Assembly (NCBI GenBank): GCA_039698075.1
Contig: JBDKTJ010000066.1
Coordinates: forward strand, 1 to 53,335
DNA length: 53,335 nucleotides
Reading direction: 5' to 3'
Origin: JAJFVC01 sp039698075
GTDB taxonomy: Bacteria; Planctomycetota; Planctomycetia; Pirellulales; Thermoguttaceae
Below, in pieces: positions 14,901 through 22,614 of this stretch (position 1 is the stretch's first letter; each line of letters opens with the position of its first letter). The notes below the pieces were generated by a model. That model worked only from the letters and a program-made list of their open reading frames with translations. It was not told the DNA's origin and searched no databases. The position numbers and the translations under genes are program-made.

Positions 14901-16904
14901 TTAAGCGGTTTGGCGAAGGTCTTCGAATTGAATCTGGTAGAGCCGGCGATAGAACGTGCAGCGGGTCAGCAGCTCTTCGTGTCGGCCGACGTCCAGAATT
15001 TGACCGCCCTGCATGACCACGATCCGGTCGGCCAGCGACAGCACCGCCAGGCGGTGGGTGATCAGAATCGTCGTGCGGTTGCGCGTGAACGTCTCCAACA
15101 CCTGCTGGATGGCCTGCTCGCTCTCCAAGTCGACCTGGCTGGTGGCCTCGTCGAGAATCAAGATCGGGGGGTCGCGTAGAATCGCCCGGGCCAGCGCAAT
15201 CCGCTGTCGCTGGCCGCCCGACAAACAGTTGCCAAGCGCCCCGGCCGAGGTTTCATAACCGTTAGGCAGCTCGGTTTCGATGAACCGATGGGCATGCGCC
15301 TGTTTGGCGGCGGCGGCGACTTGTTCGCGAGTGGCGTCCGACGCGCCGTATCGGATGTTGTTGAAAATCGTCTCGTCGAACAACATGGTCTCTTGGGTGA
15401 CCAGACCGATCTGACGCCGCACGTCGCGGATCCGCATGTCGCGCAAGGACACGCCGTCCAGCTTGACCTCTCCGGTCGTGGGATCGGCGAAACGCGGAAT
15501 CAGATTGGCCAGCGTGCTCTTGCCGCATCCGTTCGAGCCGACCAGCGCAACGGTTTCGCCGAAGTTGATGTGCAGATTGATCCCTTCGAGCACCGGCCTG
15601 CCCGGTTGATAGGCGAATCCGACGTTCTCGAACACCAAATCGCGATGGTGGCGATGGAACGGCGCCGGATTGCGCGGATCGCGGACCTTCGGCTGGCGAT
15701 CGAGCCTCGCGAAGATGCGATCGGACGCCGCACTGGCGGCTTGCAGCCGGCTGAACACGTCCGACATCTTCCGCAACGGATCGGCCGTGGCGGCCAGCAG
15801 CGCGTAGAACGACAGCAGCTCGGCCCAATCCAACGGCTGGCTGGTCATGCGGACGCCGAGCAGGTGCGTGCTCTGCGAAAGGACCATCCAGGCGCCGGCC
15901 AGCATGGCCATGGAAATCGGCACGATGCCCAACACCTCGGTCATCGGATGGGTCAGGGCGTCGTAGCCGGCGATGCGCATGGCCTTTTTGAAGTAACTCT
16001 TGTTGTTGTCGTGGAATCGCTTGCGTTCGCGCGGTTCGTTCGTGAAGGCTTTGACGATCTTGATGCTTCGGAACGTTTCTTCGAGCGTGGCGTAGATCGC
16101 GGCCATTTCCTCCATCGCGTGGCGATTGGCCCGCTTGAGCGATTTCGCCAGCCATCCGACCAGATAGCCGGCCAACGGAGCGATGATCATCGTCAGCAGC
16201 AGCAGCCGCCAGCAAATCCACCCGGCGGCGCACAGACAGACGACCATTTTCAACGGCTCTCGAATCAGCTTGCCGAACAACGCCTCCAGCCCGATGCCGA
16301 TGCGGTTCATATCGTTGGTGAACCGGCTCATCAAGTCGGCCGTGCCCTCTTCGCTGAACGTTGAAAGGTCCAACCGCAGCGTGCGGCGATAGAACATTTT
16401 GCGCAGATCGAACGTGGCTTGCTCGGCCAACCGCGACACCAACACGTTGTTGGCCACCAGGAACACGTCTTTCACCAGCGTGCCGGCGATCAGAAAGCCG
16501 ATCACCAGCGTGATCATGATGAACGGATCGCTGGGCAAATACGCGAGGATGTACGGACGCAGCCTTTGATAGCTCTCGAGCGACTTGCTTTCGAGCTTGA
16601 GCCGTCCCTCGACAAAGATCTTCTCGCTGGTCAACGCACGGCGTTGGTCGTCGGACGCCGCGGCCAATTGGGTCTGGATTTTTTTCAGCTTGGCCGTTTC
16701 TTCCTCGACGGTGGCCTGGCTTCGTTCGATTCGGACCGTGATCCACTGATGCGGCGATTGGCCGAACAGCCCGACTTGGACAAACGGATAGACCGCGCTG
16801 ACATTGGCGCCCCAGAGGACCGCGACCGCCAAGGCCGAAAGGATCGAGGCTGCAAACACGAGCTTGTAGCGGATCGCCATCCGCACGACTCGGCCAAAAT
16901 TCAT
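14901..16904 (-). CDS. MsbA-like ABC exporter (fused permease and ATPase)
   Basis: About 667 residues starting at the ATG at 16902-16904 (MNFGRVVRMAIRYK); an in-frame TTG three codons upstream is less likely. An ABC transmembrane domain covers residues about 15-385: a first helix, an unusually long charged, coiled-coil-like insert around residues 60-115 (ERSQATVEEETAKLKK), then the remaining helices. The nucleotide-binding domain follows, with Walker A GSNGCGKST, signature LSGGQRQR and Walker B ILILDEATSQ. Such homodimeric exporters flip lipids, including lipid A in the MsbA group, or export peptides and drugs. The long insert between the first two helices would project outside the membrane, as in related planctomycete proteins. 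Substrate is not deducible. The gene stands alone. Confidence 0.9.
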   Translation of the reverse strand: MNFGRVVRMAIRYKLVFAASILSALAVAVLWGANVSAVYPFVQVGLFGQSPHQWITVRIERSQATVEEETAKLKKIQTQLAAASDDQRRALTSEKIFVEGRLKLESKSLESYQRLRPYILAYLPSDPFIMITLVIGFLIAGTLVKDVFLVANNVLVSRLAEQATFDLRKMFYRRTLRLDLSTFSEEGTADLMSRFTNDMNRIGIGLEALFGKLIREPLKMVVCLCAAGWICWRLLLLTMIIAPLAGYLVGWLAKSLKRANRHAMEEMAAIYATLEETFRSIKIVKAFTNEPRERKRFHDNNKSYFKKAMRIAGYDALTHPMTEVLGIVPISMAMLAGAWMVLSQSTHLLGVRMTSQPLDWAELLSFYALLAATADPLRKMSDVFSRLQAASAASDRIFARLDRQPKVRDPRNPAPFHRHHRDLVFENVGFAYQPGRPVLEGINLHINFGETVALVGSNGCGKSTLANLIPRFADPTTGEVKLDGVSLRDMRIRDVRRQIGLVTQETMLFDETIFNNIRYGASDATREQVAAAAKQAHAHRFIETELPNGYETSAGALGNCLSGGQRQRIALARAILRDPPILILDEATSQVDLESEQAIQQVLETFTRNRTTILITHRLAVLSLADRIVVMQGGQILDVGRHEELLTRCTFYRRLYQIQFEDLRQTA

Positions 16905-17331
16905 AGTAGGCAAGACCTTCCGTCAGAAAATCGAGAGACTTTGCGAGCCCAGCGCGGCACTTGTAGCAGATTTTGCGTTGCAGGCCAAGACGAGGAATTT
17001 TGGAGGCCCTTGGAGACGAGACTTCGAGACCACAACTGGCTGTTTAGGCAATTCAGGCAATAAAGAAAAGCCTCGCTCCCTGATCGAAGACTGCCGGTCC
17101 ATTGGCGTCGGTCGTCAGCCAAACCGCCCGCAAACTCTCGCCACTTTACCCACCCCCTATCGTGTTGGCGGCAATGGTTTTACGGAACGCGATGGTTCTG
17201 TCGTTTTTCTGGACTCTGACGATTTTAGGGCCGATGTGTGTTGAATAGGGCGAGGGCGGAGGCTTCCCGCAGAGGCCTGATCCCAGGCTTGCCCACCGAA
17301 GACCAAGAGCTGAAATAAGGAATCGTCGGAC
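16905..17331. other. Intergenic region upstream of the MsbA-like gene and small lipoprotein gene
   Basis: These 427 bases separate two divergent genes. I see no supported gene or RNA. They must hold the divergent promoters; none is convincing by eye. The only clear element is the Shine-Dalgarno aaggaa at 17317-17322 before the lipoprotein gene. Confidence 0.5.
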
Positions 17332-17643
17332 ATGAAACGCGCCATCTTTTCGTTGTTGACGGTGGTGATTTTGATTGGGGTGACCGGCTGCATCCATCAA
17401 CGCGGACGACGCCCCTGGGCTTGCATGAACGGCAGTTGCGCTCAGGCCCCGGAGGACGGTCAAGCCTGCGACGAATCCTGCGCGAAGTGCAGGGGTTGTC
17501 GGTTGCACGGCGGTCGAGATGCGGAATCGTCGGCCGCAGGACAGGCCGCAGGGCCCGCCACCGGCGCGGTCGCCTATCCGTACTACACGACCCGCGGTCC
17601 TCGCGACTTTTTGGCCAACAATCCGCCCAGCATCGGGCCGTGA
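17332..17643 (+). CDS. Small cysteine-rich lipoprotein with conserved-type tail
   Basis: A 103-residue exported lipoprotein. The signal peptide (MKRAIFSLLTVVILIGVTGC) ends in a lipobox with Cys20 as the lipidation site. The mature part has six more cysteines in two groups (C31, C36; C46, C50, C53, C56), then an alanine/glycine linker and the tail YYTTRGPRDFLANNPPSIGP. From memory, near-identical tails end many small planctomycete lipoproteins of unknown function. The Cys arrangement could bind metal or form disulphides. The start has aaggaa about ten bases upstream. It stands alone between two long intergenic gaps, and nothing nearby indicates a role. Confidence 0.8.
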   Translation: MKRAIFSLLTVVILIGVTGCIHQRGRRPWACMNGSCAQAPEDGQACDESCAKCRGCRLHGGRDAESSAAGQAAGPATGAVAYPYYTTRGPRDFLANNPPSIGP

Positions 17644-17982
17644 CGCCTGATCGTCGGGACAAGGCCAACCCGTCGCCGACAAGCCGCGTCGCTTGCTGCG
17701 CACACCAACGTTCTCGATACGTCCACCACAAGGTTGTGGCGTAAGCTTGCCATTCACAGTCTGTCTTGTTCCCGGCATTTTTCGCACTCCCGACGACGAA
17801 AGCCGCGAAAGCAGGGGAGCTAAGGCGAGCTGCGCGGTTTTTCGCAATATCTCACCCCTCGATCGCTGTTTTTTTCAGCCTACCCGCATCTGGCCGCGAT
17901 CAGCCGTTGACAGAACCCCTGCGCACCCAGGAAAATTGGTGTTGGGCTTTTCGGGGATCTTTGGACCGGGGTGCGTCTGCTC
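17644..17982. other. Intergenic region before the ABC permease gene
   Basis: I see no gene, repeat or clear terminator in these 339 bases. The ggggtg at 17968-17973 is a plausible ribosome binding site for the ATG at 17983. Confidence 0.5.
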
Positions 17983-19116
17983 ATGCGATTTCACACGTTC
18001 GTTCTGAAAAACGTGGTGCGACGTCGAATCCGATCGACCCTGACTGTGGTCGGCATGGCCGTGGCGGTCGGCGCCGTGGTTGCGCTGGTGGGCATCTCCA
18101 ACAGCTCGATCCATTCGTTCATGGCCATTTACACGAATCAAAAAATTGCGATCATCGTGCAGCAACGCGGCGCCAAGCAGCGGCTGACCAGCACGCTGAG
18201 CGAAAAACTGGGCGAGTCGATTGCCCGAATCCCGGGCGTCAAACAGGTCCACACCGGGCTGGTCGACTACACGTCGCTCGAAGATTTGGGCATCAACGCC
18301 CTGGTCGTGCAGGGTTGGGTTCCCGACTCGGCGGCGATGCGTGCGTTGAACGTTCAGCCGGGCGGCCATTGGCTCACCGCCGCCGATCGTCGCGGCGTGC
18401 TGTTGGGCGAAGACCTCGCCCGATCGTTGGAAAAAAAGGTCGGCGATAAAATCCCGCTGTTCGACGACGGCGAGTACACAGTGATCGGAATCGTCAAAAG
18501 CCCGATCCCTTATGAGTCAACCAGCATGTGGGTGTCGCTGGCCGCGATGCAGAAGTTCATGGGCCGCGAGGGTCAAGTGACCGGCTATTCGGTCGTGGTC
18601 GACCATCCGGACGACGACGCCGAGGTGGAGCGAATCCGCGCGGCCATCGCGGCGCTCGGCTCGAACATCGAGGCGAAAACGGCGGCGGATTCGGTTACCT
18701 CGACCACGGAAATCCGATTCATCCGCGCCACGTCCTGGATCACCTCGGCCATCGCCATCTTGATCGGCGCGATCGGCATTTTGAACACGATGATCGTGTC
18801 GGTTTACGAGCGGACGCACGAGATCGGCATTTTGCGGGCGATCGGCTGGCGTCGCAGCCGCATCGTTCGGATGATCATGATCGAGTCGGTGCTGTTGAGT
18901 CTCGCCGGCGGAATCGTCGGGACCTTGAGCGCCGTCATGGTGACGCCGCTCTTGGGCCGTCATCCGGCGGTGGCCGGCTTGATCGACGCCCACATCGGCG
19001 CGCCGGCGATGGCGCTCGGCGTCGTCATGGCGTTGGTCGTCGGATTGCTCGGCGCCGCCTATCCGGCGTATCGCGGCGCACAAATGCTGCCTACGGAGGC
19101 TCTGCGACATGAGTAA
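17983..19116 (+). CDS. FtsX/MacB-type ABC transporter permease
   Basis: About 377 residues from the ATG at 17983 (an upstream in-frame GTG at 17971 would add four residues; ggggtg before the ATG favours the ATG). Architecture is that of the MacB/LolC/FtsX superfamily: one N-terminal helix (LTVVGMAVAVGAVVALVGIS), a large extracytoplasmic MacB-like core domain (residues about 50-255), then three C-terminal helices (ITSAIAILIGAIGILNTMIV; LSLAGGIVGTLSAVMV; LGVVMALVVGLLGAAYPAY). ERTHEIGILRAIGW is the conserved cytoplasmic coupling segment. It overlaps the ATPase gene by eight bases, so the two proteins form one transporter. Such systems work mechanically across the periplasm (lipoprotein release, peptide or antibiotic export); the substrate is unknown. 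Confidence 0.9.
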   Translation: MRFHTFVLKNVVRRRIRSTLTVVGMAVAVGAVVALVGISNSSIHSFMAIYTNQKIAIIVQQRGAKQRLTSTLSEKLGESIARIPGVKQVHTGLVDYTSLEDLGINALVVQGWVPDSAAMRALNVQPGGHWLTAADRRGVLLGEDLARSLEKKVGDKIPLFDDGEYTVIGIVKSPIPYESTSMWVSLAAMQKFMGREGQVTGYSVVVDHPDDDAEVERIRAAIAALGSNIEAKTAADSVTSTTEIRFIRATSWITSAIAILIGAIGILNTMIVSVYERTHEIGILRAIGWRRSRIVRMIMIESVLLSLAGGIVGTLSAVMVTPLLGRHPAVAGLIDAHIGAPAMALGVVMALVVGLLGAAYPAYRGAQMLPTEALRHE

Positions 19117-19843
19117 CACCCCGCGCGACCCCATGTTGTTCCGAACCGAGCACCTCTCGAAAATCTATCCCGACGGACAGGTCCACGCCGTGGAAGATGT
19201 GTCGATCAGTATTCGTCGCGGCGAGTACGTGGCCATCATGGGCCACAGCGGCAGCGGCAAATCGACGCTGCTGAATTTGCTGGGCACGCTGGACCGACCC
19301 AACTCCGGCGAAGTGTATTTCGAAGGCCAGCCGCTCTCAAAAGTCCGAAATCTCGACCGCATCCGCATTCAGAAGTTCGGGTTCGTTTTTCAGTCGTTCT
19401 ACCTGCTGCCGATCCTCACGTCGCTGGAAAACGTGCAGGTGCCGATGTTCGAAAATGGGCGGTCGGCTTCGGATCGGGTCCGAAAAGCCCGCGAGTTGTT
19501 GGACATGGTCGGCATGGGCCATCGGGCGAACCATATGCCCCAAAAACTTTCGGTCGGTGAACGCCAGCGCGTGGCCATCGCCCGATCGTTGGCCAACGAT
19601 CCGATCGCCATGCTGGCCGACGAACCGACCGGCAACTTGGATTCCGTGTCCGCCGAGGGAGTTTTTGATTTGTTCGCGTATCTGCACCGCGAACAACGCA
19701 TGACGATCGTGTTGATCACGCACGACCCGGAGTTCGGGCGTCGGGCGCAACGGACCATTCACATGCAAGACGGCCACGTCATGTCGGACGTGGTCAGCGA
19801 GCGGAACCGCATCCGCACGCCGCTGCCGCCGTTTGCCACCTGA
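19109..19843 (+). CDS. ABC transporter ATP-binding protein (LolD/MacB type)
   Basis: A 244-residue ATPase partner of the overlapping permease. Walker A is GHSGSGKST, the Q-loop lies in FGFVFQSFYLLP, Walker B and D-loop in MLADEPTGNLDS, and the switch His in LITHDPEFGR. The ABC signature reads LSVGERQRVA, where this family normally has LSGGE or LSGGQ; the second position Gly is Val. That is within what occurs in functional ATPases but deserves note. The 8-base overlap with the permease frame indicates translational coupling. With only an ATPase and one permease, it resembles lipoprotein-release or MacB-like systems without an adaptor nearby. Confidence 0.92.
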   Translation: MSNTPRDPMLFRTEHLSKIYPDGQVHAVEDVSISIRRGEYVAIMGHSGSGKSTLLNLLGTLDRPNSGEVYFEGQPLSKVRNLDRIRIQKFGFVFQSFYLLPILTSLENVQVPMFENGRSASDRVRKARELLDMVGMGHRANHMPQKLSVGERQRVAIARSLANDPIAMLADEPTGNLDSVSAEGVFDLFAYLHREQRMTIVLITHDPEFGRRAQRTIHMQDGHVMSDVVSERNRIRTPLPPFAT

Positions 19844-19853
19844 CGTCAACCGG

Positions 19854-20078
19854 CTACGACTGCAAAAAAACCTTTCGATTTCGACCGCTGTCGTCGAAAC
19901 CGATTTTGCCTTCGCGGGCGAGCCAACCGACGGCCTGCATGACCGTGTCCCGAGGCTCGCCGACCGACTTGACTAGTTGGGCCAAGGTGGTCGGTCCCTC
20001 GTCCGACAGCGTTCGCCAGACCGTGCCCGCCACCTCGCCGATCGCCGCGACACCAAAAACGGGCGATGTGGTTGCCAT
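19854..20078 (-). CDS. Winged helix-turn-helix protein (DUF2582-like)
   Basis: A 74-residue protein consisting of one small winged helix: GEVAGTVWRTLSDEGPTTLA, QLVKSVGEPRDTVMQAVGWL (recognition-helix region) and AREGKIGFDDSGRNRKVFLQ (wing). It matches the DUF2582 type of stand-alone winged-helix proteins, probable DNA-binding or adaptor proteins of unknown target. The ribosome binding site gaggtgat before the ATG is near-perfect. It is convergent with the ABC ATPase gene (10 bases between stops) and lies 10 bases after the 144-residue gene on the same strand, so those two are likely cotranscribed. Confidence 0.82.
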   Translation of the reverse strand: MATTSPVFGVAAIGEVAGTVWRTLSDEGPTTLAQLVKSVGEPRDTVMQAVGWLAREGKIGFDDSGRNRKVFLQS

Positions 20079-20088
20079 AAGATCACCT

Positions 20089-20523
20089 CTACGATTTCAG
20101 ATTGCTCAACAAACTGAACGTTATCGCTTGGAACACGCGATCCAGTTGCGCATAGTCCCGATCTTCGGCTTGATAATAGATAGTATAGGACGTGTTGGCA
20201 ACGCGAACGCCGCGAATCTGCGCCGTATTGGTAAGATCGAGACAGTAAAAAGCCAGCTCGTAACCCTCTAGATGGTGTCCGGCCACGTCTTCCTCGACCG
20301 ATTCTGACTCCAATCCGCCGTATTCTTGCCGCATGGACTCGAGAATGGCGGCGGTCAGTTCTTTGGGGTCGGTCGAACCGGAGTGCAGGGCCACGCTCCA
20401 AAAGGCGCCGCCGGGACTGTACACCGTGACCGACTTCCGGCCCAACATAGCGTCGGAATCATCGAGGGTCCAGTTTTCGGGGTACTGGAACGAGATGTTC
20501 AAGCGATTGAACTGCGCCGGCAT
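20089..20523 (-). CDS. Conserved-looking hypothetical protein
   Basis: A 144-residue soluble protein without signal peptide (MPAQFNRLNISFQYPENWTL at its start). The pattern FQYPENWTL, SPGGAFWSVALHSGSTDP, GYELAFYCLDLTNTAQIRG and DYAQLDRVFQAITFSL near the C-terminus recalls the PsbP/DcrB-like alpha-beta fold, in which an initial 'YP..W' motif precedes a beta sheet; this is a weak resemblance. No catalytic motif is visible. It is upstream of, and probably cotranscribed with, the winged-helix gene. No Shine-Dalgarno is evident before its ATG. Confidence 0.7.
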   Translation of the reverse strand: MPAQFNRLNISFQYPENWTLDDSDAMLGRKSVTVYSPGGAFWSVALHSGSTDPKELTAAILESMRQEYGGLESESVEEDVAGHHLEGYELAFYCLDLTNTAQIRGVRVANTSYTIYYQAEDRDYAQLDRVFQAITFSLLSNLKS

Positions 20524-20695
20524 GGGGGGGCTGCACCATGAAATTCGAGTTAAAGGACGAAAAAAACGCCCACGATTGGATCTATCTTACCAAGGGTCGC
20601 CGAAGTCCGGAACTGGCCGTTTTGACTTTTTCGCCCACAAATTTGCTCTGGACACGCCCAGCCCATTTTGCGACACTCCCGCCCTTGTCTTGCAG

Positions 20696-20716
20696 GACAG
20701 GCGACCAACCTGTCCC
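20696..20716. repeat. Short palindrome ggacagg/cctgtcc
   Basis: This is a seven-base perfect stem (ggacagg 20696-20702, cctgtcc 20710-20716) with a 7-base loop, followed by related words (ggacgtccgcctgtcc) up to 20765. It lies in the divergent gap upstream of the 143-residue secreted protein gene and is likely a REP-type remnant. Confidence 0.5.
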
Positions 20717-20786
20717 TCCATGGCACAAATCGCCCCAAACCCCGGGGTAGGACGTCCGCCTGTCCCAAGGAGAAAGGTCCGCCATC

Positions 20787-21218
20787 ATGGTCGCAAGAAT
20801 GCCGAACGTCGCGTCGATCGTAAGCCTTTTTTTGTTCGTGATCGTGTTCCATGCCGCGCTGTCTCCGGATCGGGCGGCAGGTTGGTCGATCACGGATCCG
20901 CTTTCGCTTTCGTCGGGCAGCTCGACGTCGAAGTCCAGCGCCAAAAAACCCGCCGCAAAACCCACCGCTCAAGAGCCGTCCGTGTGGGATAAGACCAGTT
21001 CGGGCACCAAGAACTTCTTCAACAAAACGGGCGAGACGCTCGGTCTGAAAAAACCGGAGCCCAAGAAAATTACGTATGCCGTGCCCAGGACGCCGGTGGT
21101 TCAGCGACCCGCGAAAAAAGACGAGCCGTCGTGGTGGAGCAAGCACAATCCGTTCAAAGCGTCCGAGCCGGAGAAGCCGAAGAAGGTCACCGACTGGATG
21201 AACAACCCACGGCCGTGA
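20787..21218 (+). CDS. Small secreted basic protein
   Basis: A 143-residue exported protein. The signal peptide covers residues 1-31 (hydrophobic IVSLFLFVIVFHAAL). The mature part is rich in Lys, Ser and Pro, with conserved-looking tryptophan blocks VWDKTSSGTKNFFNKTGETL, PSWWSKHNPF and VTDWMNNPRP. It is probably intrinsically disordered in part. I recognise the style from planctomycetes but no named domain. The Shine-Dalgarno region aaggagaaaggt lies at 20767-20778. A tiny lipoprotein gene follows 91 bases downstream on the same strand; the two may be related in function. Confidence 0.72.
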   Translation: MVARMPNVASIVSLFLFVIVFHAALSPDRAAGWSITDPLSLSSGSSTSKSSAKKPAAKPTAQEPSVWDKTSSGTKNFFNKTGETLGLKKPEPKKITYAVPRTPVVQRPAKKDEPSWWSKHNPFKASEPEKPKKVTDWMNNPRP

Positions 21219-21309
21219 CCGTCGTTTTCTCGCACCAAGGCGACAAGACTCGCAACCACGATTCGTCCACTGTCCGATTAGGTCGATTTCGTCGGAAAGG
21301 ATCCCGAAC

Positions 21310-21492
21310 GTGAAGGACGCGACCACCAACCGCTGGGCGCAACGGGTCGGCCGGCTGGCCATCCTCGCGATGCTTGTCTGCGTCGGATGCAAGGCACTGC
21401 CAACGTCTTTTGCCAAGAACCACGAAGACCAAACCCTCCGCAAACAGGTCGAGGCCGACCGATTCCCCTCGGCGAAGCAAGTCGGGCTCTGA
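21310..21492 (+). CDS. Tiny 60-residue lipoprotein
   Basis: Starts at GTG 21310 with aaagga eight bases upstream. A basic N-terminus and hydrophobic stretch (LAILAMLVCVGC) end in a lipobox with Cys27 as the probable lipidation site. The mature part is only about 34 residues and ends DRFPSAKQVGL, a type of tail I recall from small planctomycete lipoproteins. No domain is known to me. It is on the same strand as, and 91 bases after, the 143-residue secreted protein gene. Confidence 0.68.
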   Translation: MKDATTNRWAQRVGRLAILAMLVCVGCKALPTSFAKNHEDQTLRKQVEADRFPSAKQVGL

Positions 21493-21596
21493 GGCGGGCC
21501 GGTTTTCGGCTGTCGCCCATTCTTCCCAACCCGAAATTTCAAAACCACCCTACCCCACAGCGGGGAACCCTCCTCCCTTTTTCGCCGTCGCAAGGG

Positions 21597-21625
21597 CTGA
21601 TTACTCTAGTCAAATCGGCTATAAT
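21597..21625 (+). promoter_or_regulatory. Putative sigma-70-type promoter
   Basis: -35-like ctgatt (21597-21602), 17-base spacer, perfect -10 TATAAT (21620-21625). It would drive the 284-residue secreted protein gene with a 5' leader of about 125 bases. Planctomycete promoter consensus is poorly known, so this is a prediction. Confidence 0.45.
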
Positions 21626-21759
21626 AGCGCGGTGGAATCCTTGTCAGGGACGCGAGGACGGTTTCCGCCGACCCGCTGATCGCTAGAAGGCAAGGTACGT
21701 TTTGGAAAGGCAAGGGAGACCGCATCTTCCTTGAAGAACACCGCTCCACAGAGACACGC

Positions 21760-22614
21760 ATGCCAAGACCAACGATTCGCGCCGCGATGACTGCTTTTTG
21801 TCTGACGGCGGTCTGCGCGTGGGCCTCGAATGCGTCGCCTGGTCTTTCCGCGAAACTCCATCCCTGGGGATTGTTTGATCCCGGAGCCTGGAAGACCGTG
21901 CGGGTCGTCACCGAAACACTCGACGAGCGGGGCCAAGTGCTCAGCATCAGCACAACCGATACGAAAACCACTCTGGTCGATCTGGACAACGAAGGCGTCA
22001 CGTTGGAAATTCAGGCCTGCATGGATGTGGCCGGCAAACGGTTCGAAGCGGAGCCGCAAACCGTCAAGCAGGGGTTTCACGGCGAGTTGCTCGGCGAACG
22101 CCTCGTGCTGAAACCGACCCTGGGCGGACAGGTGACCATCGAGGGTCAAAAAATCCCTTGCCGGGTGCAACAACTCGAGACGACCACGCCCGGCGGTAAA
22201 ACCGTCACGACTCTGCATTACTCGACCGTGTTGGCGCCCTACGTTCTCAAACGGGAAAGCATGTCCGTCGACGCCGAAGGACACGAACTGAGCCGAACCA
22301 ACGTCGACGTCGTGGCGCGAAACATGCCCGTCAAGGTTCACGACGATCAAAAGAGCGGCATCTACGTCAAAACCGTCCAAACAAAAAACGACGGCGGATC
22401 CGTCACCACGTTGGCGATGGTCTTGCCCGAAGTGCCCGGCGGAGTCGTCCACAGCAGCACGAAAGAACTCGATAAGAACGGACGCTTAGTTCGCCGGAGC
22501 ACCTTGGAGCTGGTCGACTACAACGAAGATCCCGACAAGGATCGCTCGGGAATGTTTGGACGCAAGCGGTCGTCGCGCCATCGCGGCAAGACGTCGTCGT
22601 ATTATTCTCCCTAA
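21760..22614 (+). CDS. Secreted hypothetical protein
   Basis: A 284-residue protein. The signal peptide is residues 1-25 (AAMTAFCLTAVCAWASNASP). The mature part is beta-rich, full of threonine-valine strands (VRVVTETLDERGQVLSISTT; KTVTTLHYSTVLAPYVL) and ends in a basic Ser/Arg tail. It has no recognised domain; the repeated two-strand pattern around dialkyl-free 'lipoprotein localisation' type folds cannot be claimed. A good -10/-35 pair lies 135 bases upstream. It is convergent with the GGDEF regulator gene, their stop codons overlapping. Confidence 0.7.
   Translation: MPRPTIRAAMTAFCLTAVCAWASNASPGLSAKLHPWGLFDPGAWKTVRVVTETLDERGQVLSISTTDTKTTLVDLDNEGVTLEIQACMDVAGKRFEAEPQTVKQGFHGELLGERLVLKPTLGGQVTIEGQKIPCRVQQLETTTPGGKTVTTLHYSTVLAPYVLKRESMSVDAEGHELSRTNVDVVARNMPVKVHDDQKSGIYVKTVQTKNDGGSVTTLAMVLPEVPGGVVHSSTKELDKNGRLVRRSTLELVDYNEDPDKDRSGMFGRKRSSRHRGKTSSYYSP

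Noticed and set aside
14561..15016. A 151-codon plus-strand frame in the palindrome-rich region
   Set aside because: It overlaps the end of the MsbA-like gene and several palindromes; no ribosome site or family pattern.
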